Assembly: GCA_000818945.1 (NCBI GenBank)
Contig: KN805372.1
Location: 1,072,820 to 1,136,819, forward strand
Direction of reading: 5' to 3'
Source of the DNA: Schizochytrium sp. CCTCC M209059
Taxonomy: Eukaryota; Sar; Bigyra; Thraustochytrida; Thraustochytriidae
DNA length: 64,000 nucleotides
Shown here piece after piece: positions 1-9,771 of this stretch. The notes below the pieces were generated by a model. That model was not told where the DNA came from. It saw only the letters and a list, made by a program, of their open reading frames with translations, and searched no databases. The first letter of the stretch is position 1. Every line of letters starts with the position of its first letter. The translations under genes were made by a program, and so were the position numbers.

Positions 1-900
1 AAGGGCCCCGTGTATGACGCCTTTTTGCACTGGACGCGAACGTTGAAGCGTTACGAGGAGACGGGCAAACTTGACACCGTGCGACGGCTGCAGGACATGA
101 AGGCAGTCATCGAGGAGTGGCGCAGACTCGAGGCCGTTCGCACAGGAACCTCGCCCGCAACGGTGATTCCAGACTACGTTGTTTGTAAGGTTGCCTACAC
201 ACGTCCAACCTCTGTAGATGCGCTTCGAAGTGCTGGCGTGCGCTCAGCCAACATCGGTGATCTGGCAAAAGCAATCGAGGCAGCGTCAGCGCGTCTTGGT
301 TTCGATGTGAAGCGGACAGCTCAATCTGCAGGCATGGACGATGATGACGAGGAGGTCGTGGTCTTTCCTGAAGGCCCATTTTCGCCTCCGAAACGATGGC
401 GTTTGGCGAATAGCGCGGACGAGCGGAAAGCCTGGTTTGCCACGTGTCTTGCCCTTCAGGAGGGAGACACGCTTGTCAATATAGCTCTTAACGGCGGCAA
501 AAAGCCACGACAAGTCGCCACGATTGCGGGTCATGCGCTCACGGGCATTCAGCATGGCCTCAAGCTTGGCAAGCTGGATTTGCGCACGCTTGCTCGCGAG
601 CGTGACGTGCAGCGCTTGACAAAGTCCGACTGGACTGATTTGAACGCCTTTGCGATTGCTTCAGGCATGGATCCGGCTGGTCAGGAGGACCTTCCTTCGG
701 ACTTTAAAAGCAAGTTTGCTCGTCATGTCCTTGGCGACGACCTCGTGGATAAAGCCTTTCAAGACCGCACGCCCGAGGAAAAGGCCAGAATGTCATCCTT
801 TTACGCCAAACTCGATCTGTGGATGACGCTGAGGCGCGTTGGTTTCGAGCCTTCGTTTGCACCCGCGAGGGAAGCGAACAAAAAATCAAAATGTCTTTGA
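1..900 (+). CDS. RecQ-family DNA helicase, C-terminal part (HRDC + WRN-type HTH), truncated by window edge
   Basis: The frame is open from base 1, so this is the 3' end of a gene whose helicase core lies to the left. The visible part is about 299 residues. Residues about 30-95 read as an HRDC domain: a WRRLEA helix, then a TRPTSVDAL helix and a GVRSANIGDLAKAI helix, the pattern seen in RecQ/WRN/RNase D tails. Residues about 145-215 (LQEGDTLVNIA ... TIAGHALTGIQ) resemble the WRN C-terminal helix-turn-helix. In the family these domains bind DNA structures behind the ATPase and RQC domains during recombination and repair. An acidic linker (DDDDEE) separates them. No ATPase motif is visible here, so the RecQ call rests on the C-terminal domains; a WRN-exonuclease-type protein is the main alternative. 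Confidence 0.6.
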   Translation, partial: KGPVYDAFLHWTRTLKRYEETGKLDTVRRLQDMKAVIEEWRRLEAVRTGTSPATVIPDYVVCKVAYTRPTSVDALRSAGVRSANIGDLAKAIEAASARLGFDVKRTAQSAGMDDDDEEVVVFPEGPFSPPKRWRLANSADERKAWFATCLALQEGDTLVNIALNGGKKPRQVATIAGHALTGIQHGLKLGKLDLRTLARERDVQRLTKSDWTDLNAFAIASGMDPAGQEDLPSDFKSKFARHVLGDDLVDKAFQDRTPEEKARMSSFYAKLDLWMTLRRVGFEPSFAPAREANKKSKCL

Positions 901-1320
901 CCCCTGGCAAAAAGAGGGAAGAAAGTGACACAGACAGAACTAGAATAATGTGCTGACATAGAATAATGAAAAAGGAAGGGCAATCTTGGTCGTTATATGA
1001 CAGATGACGGGATGTCCTGTTTGGGTGAAATATACTTTGCTCGCGCGCGCATTCAAACACGCGAATGATTCATTCTCTGTAATCACCGATTCTTTCCCGC
1101 GCATCAGCCACCTGGAACATTTTCGCTTGGCTAAGAGAAAGAGAAAGAGAACGAGAACGAGAACGAGAACGAGAGAGAGAGGGGTTCGTGCAACTTTTGT
1201 CAAGATGACGCAACATGTTTTTACACCGTTGCAACGAGCGGCAATCCCGTATAGCGAGGCAGGCCTTGGCCTCGGTAGGCCCGAAGGTGTGCAACACTTT
1301 CATGAGCGCCGCAATGGGGC
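901..1320. other. Convergent intergenic spacer with purine microsatellite
   Basis: This spacer separates two genes that end towards each other. It holds an AGAGAA/CGAGAA purine run at about 1134-1180. No coding frame with gene-like composition is seen. Confidence 0.5.
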
Positions 1321-4230
1321 TTATTCATGCAAAGGTGGACCATTCTTCTTGAGCAAAGAAAGCGAAATGGTGCCTTGCCCAAGAGCGACAGTCTTGCGTT
1401 GCCCCACCAGTGCAAAGGTACGTCGAAACCTCGCGCGTACACGGGCCCATACAGCGTCTGACTCGTCCTGGAAGTTTACGTTGCATAGTTTGTAGTGCAT
1501 GACGACGCAAATGTCAACGCGCGGCGCCGGGTTAAGCTCCTCGAGATCGGTCCCCGAGTGCGTTTCAAGTCGTTGCTGGTGTTCTTGCTGGGCAGCAGCG
1601 TCTGCAAGGGCCGTCAAGGGCATATCCAGCTGAAGTGGCTCAGATGCGCGTCGTCGATGACGGAGCTTGGAAAGCGAAAGCCTAAATTCGGGGTGGTGCG
1701 CAGCGTGTGCACCTTTTGCAGGCGTTGTGGAAGACGAGCGGGGATCCTGGCTATCGTTTGTCGATGTCACTGCCCCATTTGTGTGGGCGTCTTCGTTGCC
1801 AAAATCTGCAAACGTGGCGGAAAAGTCTCCATCCGAAGACGTCTTCCTGTAGAGTAGATCAGAAGAGTCAAGTTTGAGAGGCGAGCCTTGGTGATCCCGG
1901 TTCTTGCTTGTTTTGGCCAACTCGTCGGGCTGTGGCTGACTCGAGGCACGACTGCGGCGGCTACCACGTCGATACGGAGCATGTTGATGACCTCCTTCAC
2001 CACTACGCGGGGAAGTTTCACTGCGAAGAGGCAAGCGCCGCACGCGCGGGGCGTTGTAGACGCGGATTTGTAACGGCTGCGTAGGCACCGAGGTGTCGGC
2101 AGCTACAAAGGAGAACTCGGAATTGGCGCAAAGCACCGAGACAGCGTCGAGCGTATTGCCCCCAGACTGGGTCCTGTTGCACGTCATGAGCACCTGATGC
2201 GCCAGCTCGAGGGCCTCGGCCTCTGTGAGTTCGACTTCGAGCGAATGACGTTGAATTTCTCGCGCAATCTCACAAACGATGGAACATACAGCCGGGCTTG
2301 CGAAGCTACCACTTGAGCCTGCACTTCGCTTTCCCACAAGCTCCGAGTGCCCCTCAAAGTGTTTGCCGTTGATAACGATGGTGTCCCGCTGCATATCTTT
2401 GAGAATTTGCATCATGGTCGAGTCGTTGGAGATGCCGCCGCGCGGCAAGTGCAATTTGTCGTGAACCCAGGCAACGGGCACATCTACACGCTTGGAGCCA
2501 TGCAAAGCCGTGTCGCCACTGCAAACGTCGACTACGGAACCATTATCTGCTTGGCTGGTAAGACTGGCGCTGCAGCAAACACTATTGTTTTCTTCTTCGT
2601 CGTCCTCGCCGCCACCCGGGCCGTCGGCACCGTTGGCCTCACTTTCGGTGTGCAGTTCGCAAATAAGCTGAGCCGCGCTGAGATGTCGCAGGCCATAGAC
2701 TTTGCCGAGTGCCTCGAGGTAGTCTTCGGCCGAACGGCTTTTTGCAATCTCAGCGTGGAGCTCGTTGAGTTCTTTTTCTTCGACAAAGGACTCGTCTTCG
2801 AGTCGTGCCTCAAGTCCTGCGGCGTCTTCGATGACGCGCATCCAGCGCACGCGCTCGTCTTCGGAACTAACCGCCCACACTCGGGTCTCGGAGCTGCGAA
2901 TCTCGCTACCTTCTACAATCGACGCACCGTAAAGACGGGTAGTTGTGCTCGAGTCCAATGCGGCCCCGGGGTCAATGATTTCAAAGGCGAAACGCCCGTG
3001 TTTCTTTTCGATAGGGCGACACCTAGTCCCAGGCCGCAAGCGTAGCGTCTTGACGGGTTCTTTCTTATCTTTGGCACCCTTGCCAAAGAGAACGAGAGGA
3101 GATGCCGACGATGAGGAGGAAAACGCGGCTGACCCGTCCTGGAGACCAGGGGCCGCGCTGCTGGTGAGATAGGTCATGAGCCCTGGTGAAATGAGAACAA
3201 ATTTACTCCGTACATTAAGGCCCTTGCCTTTTCGCAAATGCCCATACATGATGGCCTCGTTGCTGGCAGGGAGCTCGGGGTATTTGACTCGTAGGCTTTC
3301 AAGGACTTGCATTTCCCACTCGAGCTTGGACTTGACCAAATCAAAGACAGCATGCAAAAAGAAGGATTGGTTGCCATCTGCTTTGGAAAGGAGCACGCGT
3401 GAGCTGCTTCCTGCTGGCGAAAGGCTCGATGACTCAGTGTCACGCGGTGCGGATGCGCCGGATCGAGGCGGACTGCTGCCTCGTTTTCTTCCGAAAGTTT
3501 GCATGTCACAGGCCTCGACCGCTGCGTCTGGACCTGGACTCGCTACAGAGTCAGCGTCGTGGTCTCCTGATCGCGCGGTACGCTCTGTGTCAGGCTCCTC
3601 GTAGTCTGTTTCGCCACCGTGAAGCGTCGTTGTATCGGAGAGTCGCCGAGATAACCTCGAGAGATCTCTCTCGGCTCCATTGCCAGGATTCATAAGCGAA
3701 AGGTTGTTGCGACGAGTTGCATGAAAGGCGTTTGCATTTGCGTTGGGGCTTGCTCCTGTGTCAATCTCGAGGCCTACGTCAACGTCAAAGTCACCGTTGA
3801 TTCTGGTAAAGCTCGCGGTCCGGGCGAGCAAGGTGCTGCTGCTGCTGCTGCTGCCGCTCCCGGCGCTGGAGCTTTTGGAGCCGGCGGGGTTGCCAGCAGT
3901 ATCTGTGCTTCGTAGCAGGGCCAACGCAGACCTGTGTCGGTGCACTTCGCGCGCGAGTTCTCGCGTCAGGTTTTGCAGCTCTGTCTGCACGTTGGTCGGC
4001 CCTCCCTCAAGGTGCGCCATGTTCCTGGCGCTGGCACTGGCACTGGCCTCGGCGTCTGCGCGTCTTCTGTGCACCATATCGCCGCTGTGATCGCCGCGGC
4101 GAGCACTGCCGCCTTGCGCCGGCAGCGACTGCGGTCTTGCGCGCGGCCCCGCCTCGCGCGCGCGCATCGCTTTGGTCGCGACGACGGCTTTCCCTATTTG
4201 TTTGTTTGCTTGCTTGTTTTGTTCGTTCAT
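1321..4230 (-). CDS. Large PH-domain protein, probable lipid-binding signalling or trafficking protein
   Basis: Single exon of 969 residues on the minus strand. Residues about 325-480 look like a pleckstrin-homology domain: a YGHLRKGKGLNVRSKFVLIS opening, a KTLRLRPG strand, and a closing helix with W (EDERVRWMRVIEDAA). A low-complexity insert lies between the early strands. PH domains usually bind phosphoinositides or proteins at membranes. A second folded-looking region (about 570-740, LKDMQRDTIVINGKHFEG) and the last 60 residues (VDICVVMHYKLCNVNF) appear conserved in style but I do not recognise them. Ser-rich linkers are common, including a poly-Ser run coded by a GCA/GCT triplet repeat at 3832-3854. 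The N-terminal 70 residues are low complexity, so translation may start at the internal Met near 4020. Confidence 0.6.
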   Translation of the reverse strand: MNEQNKQANKQIGKAVVATKAMRAREAGPRARPQSLPAQGGSARRGDHSGDMVHRRRADAEASASASARNMAHLEGGPTNVQTELQNLTRELAREVHRHRSALALLRSTDTAGNPAGSKSSSAGSGSSSSSSTLLARTASFTRINGDFDVDVGLEIDTGASPNANANAFHATRRNNLSLMNPGNGAERDLSRLSRRLSDTTTLHGGETDYEEPDTERTARSGDHDADSVASPGPDAAVEACDMQTFGRKRGSSPPRSGASAPRDTESSSLSPAGSSSRVLLSKADGNQSFFLHAVFDLVKSKLEWEMQVLESLRVKYPELPASNEAIMYGHLRKGKGLNVRSKFVLISPGLMTYLTSSAAPGLQDGSAAFSSSSSASPLVLFGKGAKDKKEPVKTLRLRPGTRCRPIEKKHGRFAFEIIDPGAALDSSTTTRLYGASIVEGSEIRSSETRVWAVSSEDERVRWMRVIEDAAGLEARLEDESFVEEKELNELHAEIAKSRSAEDYLEALGKVYGLRHLSAAQLICELHTESEANGADGPGGGEDDEEENNSVCCSASLTSQADNGSVVDVCSGDTALHGSKRVDVPVAWVHDKLHLPRGGISNDSTMMQILKDMQRDTIVINGKHFEGHSELVGKRSAGSSGSFASPAVCSIVCEIAREIQRHSLEVELTEAEALELAHQVLMTCNRTQSGGNTLDAVSVLCANSEFSFVAADTSVPTQPLQIRVYNAPRVRRLPLRSETSPRSGEGGHQHAPYRRGSRRSRASSQPQPDELAKTSKNRDHQGSPLKLDSSDLLYRKTSSDGDFSATFADFGNEDAHTNGAVTSTNDSQDPRSSSTTPAKGAHAAHHPEFRLSLSKLRHRRRASEPLQLDMPLTALADAAAQQEHQQRLETHSGTDLEELNPAPRVDICVVMHYKLCNVNFQDESDAVWARVRARFRRTFALVGQRKTVALGQGTISLSLLKKNGPPLHE

Positions 4231-4873
4231 TCACAGTCAATGAAGATTGTATTCTTGCCATTGTTTGTTTGGGGGCCTTCTTTTCCCATTTATGCCAAGG
4301 TTTTCGAACCGCCCCCCCCCCCCCTCCCTTTCACTTTTACCCCAACAACGAGGAAAAAAAAGTTGGGACATTCTGGTGGTGGTGATACCTAATGATGGCG
4401 GCTGCAAGAAAAAGCAAGAACGTATTTGGCCATGGACGTGGCGGCGTGACGTGCGTTTATACTATCACGATGCTCGCAATGGACTCGGTGTCACGCACAA
4501 AGGTCGATTTGCATGGTCTTTGAGCGAAAGTTGGGATCACCCGTCGATGAACGTCATTTTAGGTCGCTCGCGTTGGATAACGAACCCATCCAAGAAAAAG
4601 CCTCGCTGAGCCTCTTTCCAAAAATGGATGATACGATCGCATGGTAGAAGAACTGATTGCGCGCAAGTACATCAAGCATTTTGTTGCATTCTTTTCTCTG
4701 TTTTTTTGTCTCTTTTTTTTTTTTCAACACGAAGAAACGCGAAACTTGATTTTCTTTGGCTTCAAATTGATTGAGCCTACGTTTCATTGTAGCAAGTTGA
4801 ACACAAACAGCACAGACTAGACCTACTCCAGAGACTTCCCCTTTTTTTTCTTTCAAGTTATTGTTTCTATTTT
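4231..4873. other. Intergenic spacer between two minus-strand genes
   Basis: Holds a C-run with pyrimidine tract at about 4309-4330 and T-rich stretches (4700-4725, 4840-4875). It includes the upstream region of the PH-domain gene and the 3' flank of the formiminotransferase gene. The small minus-strand ORF here has low-complexity translation and is not called. Confidence 0.4.
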
Positions 4874-5758
4874 TTATCGCTCAGCAAGCGAGAGGAGCTC
4901 GTCCCAGCGCTTGCCAATAACATAGCCAGAGATTTTCTCTTCGAGACCAATGAGATTGGCATACTTTGAGACTTGCTGCTTGGTGCCCAAAAGCTTGGCG
5001 ATGGCAACCTCGACATCGGGCGGGCTCGTCTGCGAAAGATCCTGAAGGTTGCATCCAATTTCGACGCGACCATCGCTATGAGCAAGACCTACGGCTTGAA
5101 CGGCAGGAAGCGCGTGTTCTCCTCCGCCTCGGGAACGGATAGCGTTTGCAATGCGCTTTGCATCTTCGAGGGTCGTGCCAGACGGCAATGGAACGTTGAA
5201 ATTGGTGATCCAAGGCGCAGCACCAACACACGTCATGCCAATGCTCGAGTTGAATCGCTCAGGGCCAAAGGTGGAAACGCCGGTAAGCTCGTTCGTGCGA
5301 TCGAGACTGGGGTCGAGCGGTCCAGAAAGGGCAGCGTCAGTAAAGTAGGGCGTTGCACGGCGCAACGCCGCGAGCGGTGCGGACCGCGAGTACGCGGCGG
5401 TCTTGAGACGAGGTGTGGATTCCGCAAGGCTTTGTGCAAGATCGCGAGCAGCGTCCTCGAGGCTGTCAAGGTCTTCTGGCTGAACTGGCGAGAGCAGGAC
5501 ATGGTCCGCGACTCCAATGCGCGGATGCGTTGCGTGGTGATCGTCGAGAGAGAGGTTTTCTACGGCGAGCGCCACAATCTCGTGCGCGGCGGCCATGACC
5601 GTCTTGAGCTCGCCGGCGAGCGTCAGCGAGGAGCGTCCGTAGGCCTCATCGGAGAAGACATTGACGCAGGTCTTACGTGTGGCCTCTCCCCTCCGTGCGC
5701 GCAGGAGAAGGCCGCTTTTGCCGCCGCAGGACACGTAGACGTTCGAGACGGCCCGCAT
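4874..5758 (-). CDS. Formiminotransferase-domain protein (glutamate formimidoyltransferase-like)
   Basis: A 294-residue protein matching the N-terminal (formiminotransferase) half of FTCD, which moves the formimino group from formiminoglutamate to tetrahydrofolate in histidine breakdown. The HPRIG motif near residue 78 corresponds to the HPRxG active-site region. The later MTCVGAAPWITNFNVPL segment matches the second subdomain, where an N-x-N strand lines the folate site. There is no cyclodeaminase domain, so this is the stand-alone form also known in plants and bacteria. The usual VECVPNFSEG opening is replaced by a divergent N-terminus (VSNVYVSCGGKSG), so the real substrate may differ from formiminoglutamate. 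The start at 5758 gives about the length expected of the domain. Confidence 0.75.
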   Translation of the reverse strand: MRAVSNVYVSCGGKSGLLLRARRGEATRKTCVNVFSDEAYGRSSLTLAGELKTVMAAAHEIVALAVENLSLDDHHATHPRIGVADHVLLSPVQPEDLDSLEDAARDLAQSLAESTPRLKTAAYSRSAPLAALRRATPYFTDAALSGPLDPSLDRTNELTGVSTFGPERFNSSIGMTCVGAAPWITNFNVPLPSGTTLEDAKRIANAIRSRGGGEHALPAVQAVGLAHSDGRVEIGCNLQDLSQTSPPDVEVAIAKLLGTKQQVSKYANLIGLEEKISGYVIGKRWDELLSLAER

Positions 5759-7382
5759 CGCGCTGTACTTTGTGCCGTGCTGCCTTGTGAACTGCTGCTC
5801 GCGTTACGCTCGCGTCTGCTACAGTCTTCGCGTCGCGCAGCGAGTCGAGACAGAGCAGAGCGGTCTGCTCAAGAGCCAACCAGAGCGTTCTGCTTAGCCA
5901 GCCAGAGCCAGCCGCAAGGCGCGCTGCGTCGTCGTCGTCGAGGAGCGGGTGGTCTCGATTGACTTCACGCCGCCGGCCATTCTATGCATGCATCTTGGTT
6001 ATCTCGTGGCTCGCGCGACACGCCGCCGCCGCCACCTTGAAGCAAGTCTGCGCCTGCCTCTCGTTCGTACTTTTACTCTCTCTCTCTCCCTCTCTTTCTC
6101 TCTTTGTGCGTGTGTGTCGCGCGCGAGACGCGTGGACGAAGGCCAGGCTCGCGTCTCGCGCTCGCGCGCGCGCTTCAAGGAATTTGATTGATTTGCTGAC
6201 AGGCTCATGTTGTTGCGCAACCCATCATGCTTTCGTTCCGGGAACGATCCTCAAAAGAAGAACGTTCTAATTATACTTGCCCAGCCAAAAATTCTTTTGA
6301 CTAAGCTTTTCCGGGTGGCGCCGCGGCCTGCGATCGTGAGCTTGACTCACAGATCACAGGGAGCTGCGGCAACGATGTTGGAGATTTATCGTAGTCGAGA
6401 TGGAGTACATTTGGCGCCGCAAGATCTGGCAGACTGACAGAGCGGGACTTGTGGAGAAGGATGGGGGACCGAAGTTGGGGCCTCAGACTCACGCAGCAGA
6501 GGTCTTGGACTTGGACTTTTGTCCTCTTGACTGCACCGGTACGGTCAAGGCCAAGACATTTGAAATGGACAGCAAAAGGCTTCCGGTTGGCCGATTCTTG
6601 ATACACGGCTACCACACCATGTCCGGAAGAAAGTCAAGACCAGAGCAAGGAAGATTCCTCGTATCAGTGAAAGTAAAGTCCGCCGGGGCGCCAAGCCGTT
6701 TGACTTGATTGCATGTCGCGTCAGCACTTCTTGCTTTTACGTTGCCGCGGGGGTCGTCGGGGCCGGAGTCCATGTCGCGGTCCTTCACGTCGGGGAGTTC
6801 GGGTCCGATTCTTGGGTGGCATGATTTGTTCTCCAACTCATGATCGCAGTGATCGGTCGACCGGCCAGCCATGGAGGGTGGTTTGGGCCACGGTTTTATG
6901 CGGATCGATCGCCTCAAACCATTTTTAAGAAGTACGAAATTGTACGGCGCATCGTCTCGAAATGGAGGCGCCGCTCGCAGGTGTGGCTGGTGGCTGGCTC
7001 GGCTGACCGCCCCAATCATCTCCGGGGGTACCATTTGCCAGGAATCCGAGTACGGTCTTGCGCTCGAGATGCCTGCGAAGCTGAGTCCGTTTTTTTTTCT
7101 TCCATCCTTCTTCGCCTCCTCTCCTTCCTTCATCCCTATTTCCGCGTTGGATCCCTCTCTCCTTCTACCGCCACTGCGACTCCACGCGGCGCGGGCACCC
7201 AGATGTCAGTCCACGGCCGAGTCAAGTCAATCCAGTTCGTTCTTGCGTTCGATCGTTCGTTTCTCATCCATCCCGCACCTCGCACAGGAAGGCGCGGACA
7301 ATGTAATGTACAATGTAACGTAATGGCAAATCCCGCAGTGGTGTCTGTGGCCGCCGAGCGTCGGCCATTCCACAGCCAGGCT

Positions 7383-7425
7383 GCCGTGCCGTGCCGTGCC
7401 GTGCCGTGCCGTGCCGTGCCGTGCC
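7383..7425. repeat. GTGCC pentanucleotide microsatellite
   Basis: About eight perfect tandem copies of GTGCC/GCCGT in non-coding DNA. Confidence 0.95.
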
Positions 7426-8294
7426 AGGCGAGGCTTCTCTCCCTCCCGTCCTCCCTCCCTCGCTCGCTCGTCGCGCGTCGAGCCGGAGCCGCGGCGCAGA
7501 CGCTCGCTAGCAGCGGAGCCGAGAGCGCTCGATGACGCCTGGCCGACACAGACTGTGAGAGCGAGGAGACTTATTCTTCGCCTCCTGGCGGACCATCTGT
7601 GGGGGCGGGCATTCGTTACGATGGCGTCGTCCACGTTGTCTCGCGTTGTGTTGTGTTGGTTTGTGTTTTCTTGTCTTGTGTCGGTGCCGACGAATTGATC
7701 TTGTGCTGGGCGCTGTACCATCTGCAGCAGCTCGCCCGCCAGCTCGCTCGCCCGTACACACGCGCACGAAAGCGTCTTCGTGCACGCATGCTCGCTGCGA
7801 ACGAGACGTCTCCGTTTGTACCTTCGCGGAGTCCACGTGCGGTCGCCGTGCCTCGCCACGCTTTGTTGCGCCGGCCGCGAGTCCATCTGCAAGAAAACCT
7901 GGCCCGCCAGCGCAGCCACTCGTAGCTGCAGCTGCCAACACCGAGCACGCGCGCGGCCGCGACGTGGCTGATGCTGGACCTCCGGGAAGAAGGAAAAGTC
8001 GGGCGCCGCTGCATGGCCGGCCGGCCAGGGCCGTCGCCGAGCTCGAAGAAAAACCGTGGTCGACGACGAAGGCGATGTTGTTCATTCGTGTCGGTGGTGG
8101 CCGTGGTGGCCTCGGGGGGCGCCGGCACGTCTGGCGGGGGCTGGTGGAGAGGGAGGCGAAGAGCGAAATGACCCCCGGGCGGATCGGAGCAGCCTTGAGC
8201 CACGCCGCGGCAGAGCGCAAGATGGAAAAGCCAAGCTGGCTTGACGCGAAGGCGCGCTCGGGTACTTTGCTCGATCTACTCCTTTCGCCGGCGG

Positions 8295-8337
8295 TTCGCA
8301 TCGCAGCGCATCGCAGCGCATCGCAGCGCATCGCATG
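8295..8337. repeat. 10-bp GCATCGCAGC tandem repeat
   Basis: Three to four tandem copies of a decamer that is itself two related pentamers. It is followed by a GCT-rich triplet stretch at about 8339-8385. Confidence 0.9.
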
Positions 8338-8849
8338 GCGCTGCTGTTGCTGGTGCTGGTGCTGTCGCTGTTGCTGTTGCTGCAGATGCGAGGGAGAATG
8401 TGATTCGTTGATGTTGGATTGACCGCGAGCGACCGAGTTGTTGACGCGCGCGCGAGCAAGGCCGCGCTCGCCAGCGCCGAAGGCATCCGTTTCGATCGAG
8501 GCCGGGCTTCCCGAGGCCGGCCTCGCAAATCCGCAACCCCGGCCAGGTGAGTGAAGCCGCAGCGAGGACGGGGACGAGGGAGGGCGAGGACGAGGCCAGG
8601 AATCCAGGCTTCCCGGCCGAGCCCGATCCCGCGAGGAGGGAGGGAGCGCGAGGGAGGCGGGAGCCGGCGGCGTCCATTTGCGGCGGAGTCGGCGAGGTCC
8701 CGGAGCAGCGAGGGGACAGGAGAAAAGGACCTCGGCGAGGGCGCAGCATCGATCGTGCCGGCGGCCTGCAAGGCGAGAAGCGAGGGCAGAACCCGAAAGC
8801 AGCGGAGCGACGAGCACGCCATCGAGGCGGACGAGGCGCGGAGCGGAGT

Positions 8850-8967
8850 AGAGCAGAGCAGAGCAGAGCAGAGCAGAGCAGAGCGGAGTAGTGCAGAGCT
8901 GATTTACTTACTTCCTTCCTTCCTTTGCTTTGCTTTGCTTTGCTTTGCTTGCTTGCTTGCTTGCTTG
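8850..8967. repeat. Compound microsatellite: GAGCA, TTTGC and CTTG arrays
   Basis: Six to seven GAGCA copies (8850-8882) are followed after about 40 bp by TTTGC pentamers (8923-8950) and CTTG tetramers (8947-8967). Confidence 0.9.
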
Positions 8968-9600
8968 GGAGCGAGCGCGTTCGCAGAAGCAAGCGACGCA
9001 ATCCCGTCCATTCCCGCCAGCCAGCCGCCACCCGCGCGAGACCTGCGGAGAAGCACGAGCACGTCGATCGTCCGCGGGCACTGACCGGCCGACCGCCAGC
9101 CCTGACGTCGAGCCGAGCAAGCGCAGCAGCCTCGCGCGCGGACGCCAAGCCTGCAGAAAGCCTGCCCGCTTGTGTGCTGTTGAGGAAGAGAGGCGGCACG
9201 CGCTGCACCTGCTCTTTCTTTCTTTCTTACTTTTCATTCTTTTCATTCTTTCGTTCTTTCTTACTTTCGAGCTGCTGCTGCCTTTTAGGTTAGACGTCAA
9301 CAGCAGCAGCCGCGGACACCGCTTCCACCTCGTCCACTTGCCGCGGCCGCGCGCACACAGACGCACGCGCGCGCGCAGCCTCGCACGCAAGCAGGCCAGC
9401 AGGCAAGCACGCGCGCACACACCCGCCCAGCCGGCCGCGCCACCTCGCCGTAGCTAGTCCTGAATCGCTCGACGCGCGAGCACGTGCATAGACAGACCGC
9501 AGCAGCGGCGGCGAGGCAAAAGCACTTGGCCGTGAGAGACCGAGGGCCAGGGCTCGAGTCGGCCGCGCAGGGGTGCTCGGCACGGCACGGGACGGCAGAG

Positions 9601-9660
9601 CAGAGCACAGCTCAGCAGAGCACAGCAGAGCACAGCAGAGCACAGCAGAGCACAGTAGAG
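9601..9660. repeat. CACAGCAGAG decamer tandem repeat in the 5' flank of the MHYT gene
   Basis: About five copies, ending roughly 110 bp before the MHYT start codon, so probably inside the 5' leader or core promoter. Confidence 0.9.
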
Positions 9661-9771
9661 CAGACAGCTCGGTGATTGCGATTCCTGACCTGAGGAGGCG
9701 CGCCAGCCAGCCAGCCAGCGAGCAAGCAAGCAAGCACCCTTTTGCAGACCAAGGCAGAAAAGTAAGGCAAG

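Larger units (their letters stand above)
5759..9771. other. 4 kb repeat-rich intergenic region / long 5' flank
   Basis: No convincing gene is seen; the long frames on either strand translate to Arg/Ala/Ser/Pro-rich low complexity. It contains a pyrimidine tract (6075-6110), a GTGCC pentamer array (7383-7425), a 10-bp GCATCGCAGC array (8295-8337), a GAGCA array (8850-8882), TTTGC and CTTG arrays (8923-8967), ACGC/GCGC dinucleotide-like runs (9340-9425) and a CACAGCAGAG decamer array (9601-9660). The last kilobase is probably the promoter and 5' leader of the MHYT gene. Confidence 0.5.

Noticed and set aside
4295..4320. Minus-strand GGTTCGAAAACC resembling a tRNA T-arm
   Set aside because: The flanking sequence is homopolymer C and T and gives no stems.
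4554..4856. 100-residue minus-strand frame
   Set aside because: Lys/Glu-rich translation of T-rich intergenic DNA; no homology pattern.
7507..8817. 436-residue minus-strand open frame
   Set aside because: The translation is Arg/Ala/Ser/Pro/Gln-rich and runs through microsatellites; GC-rich DNA without stops explains it.
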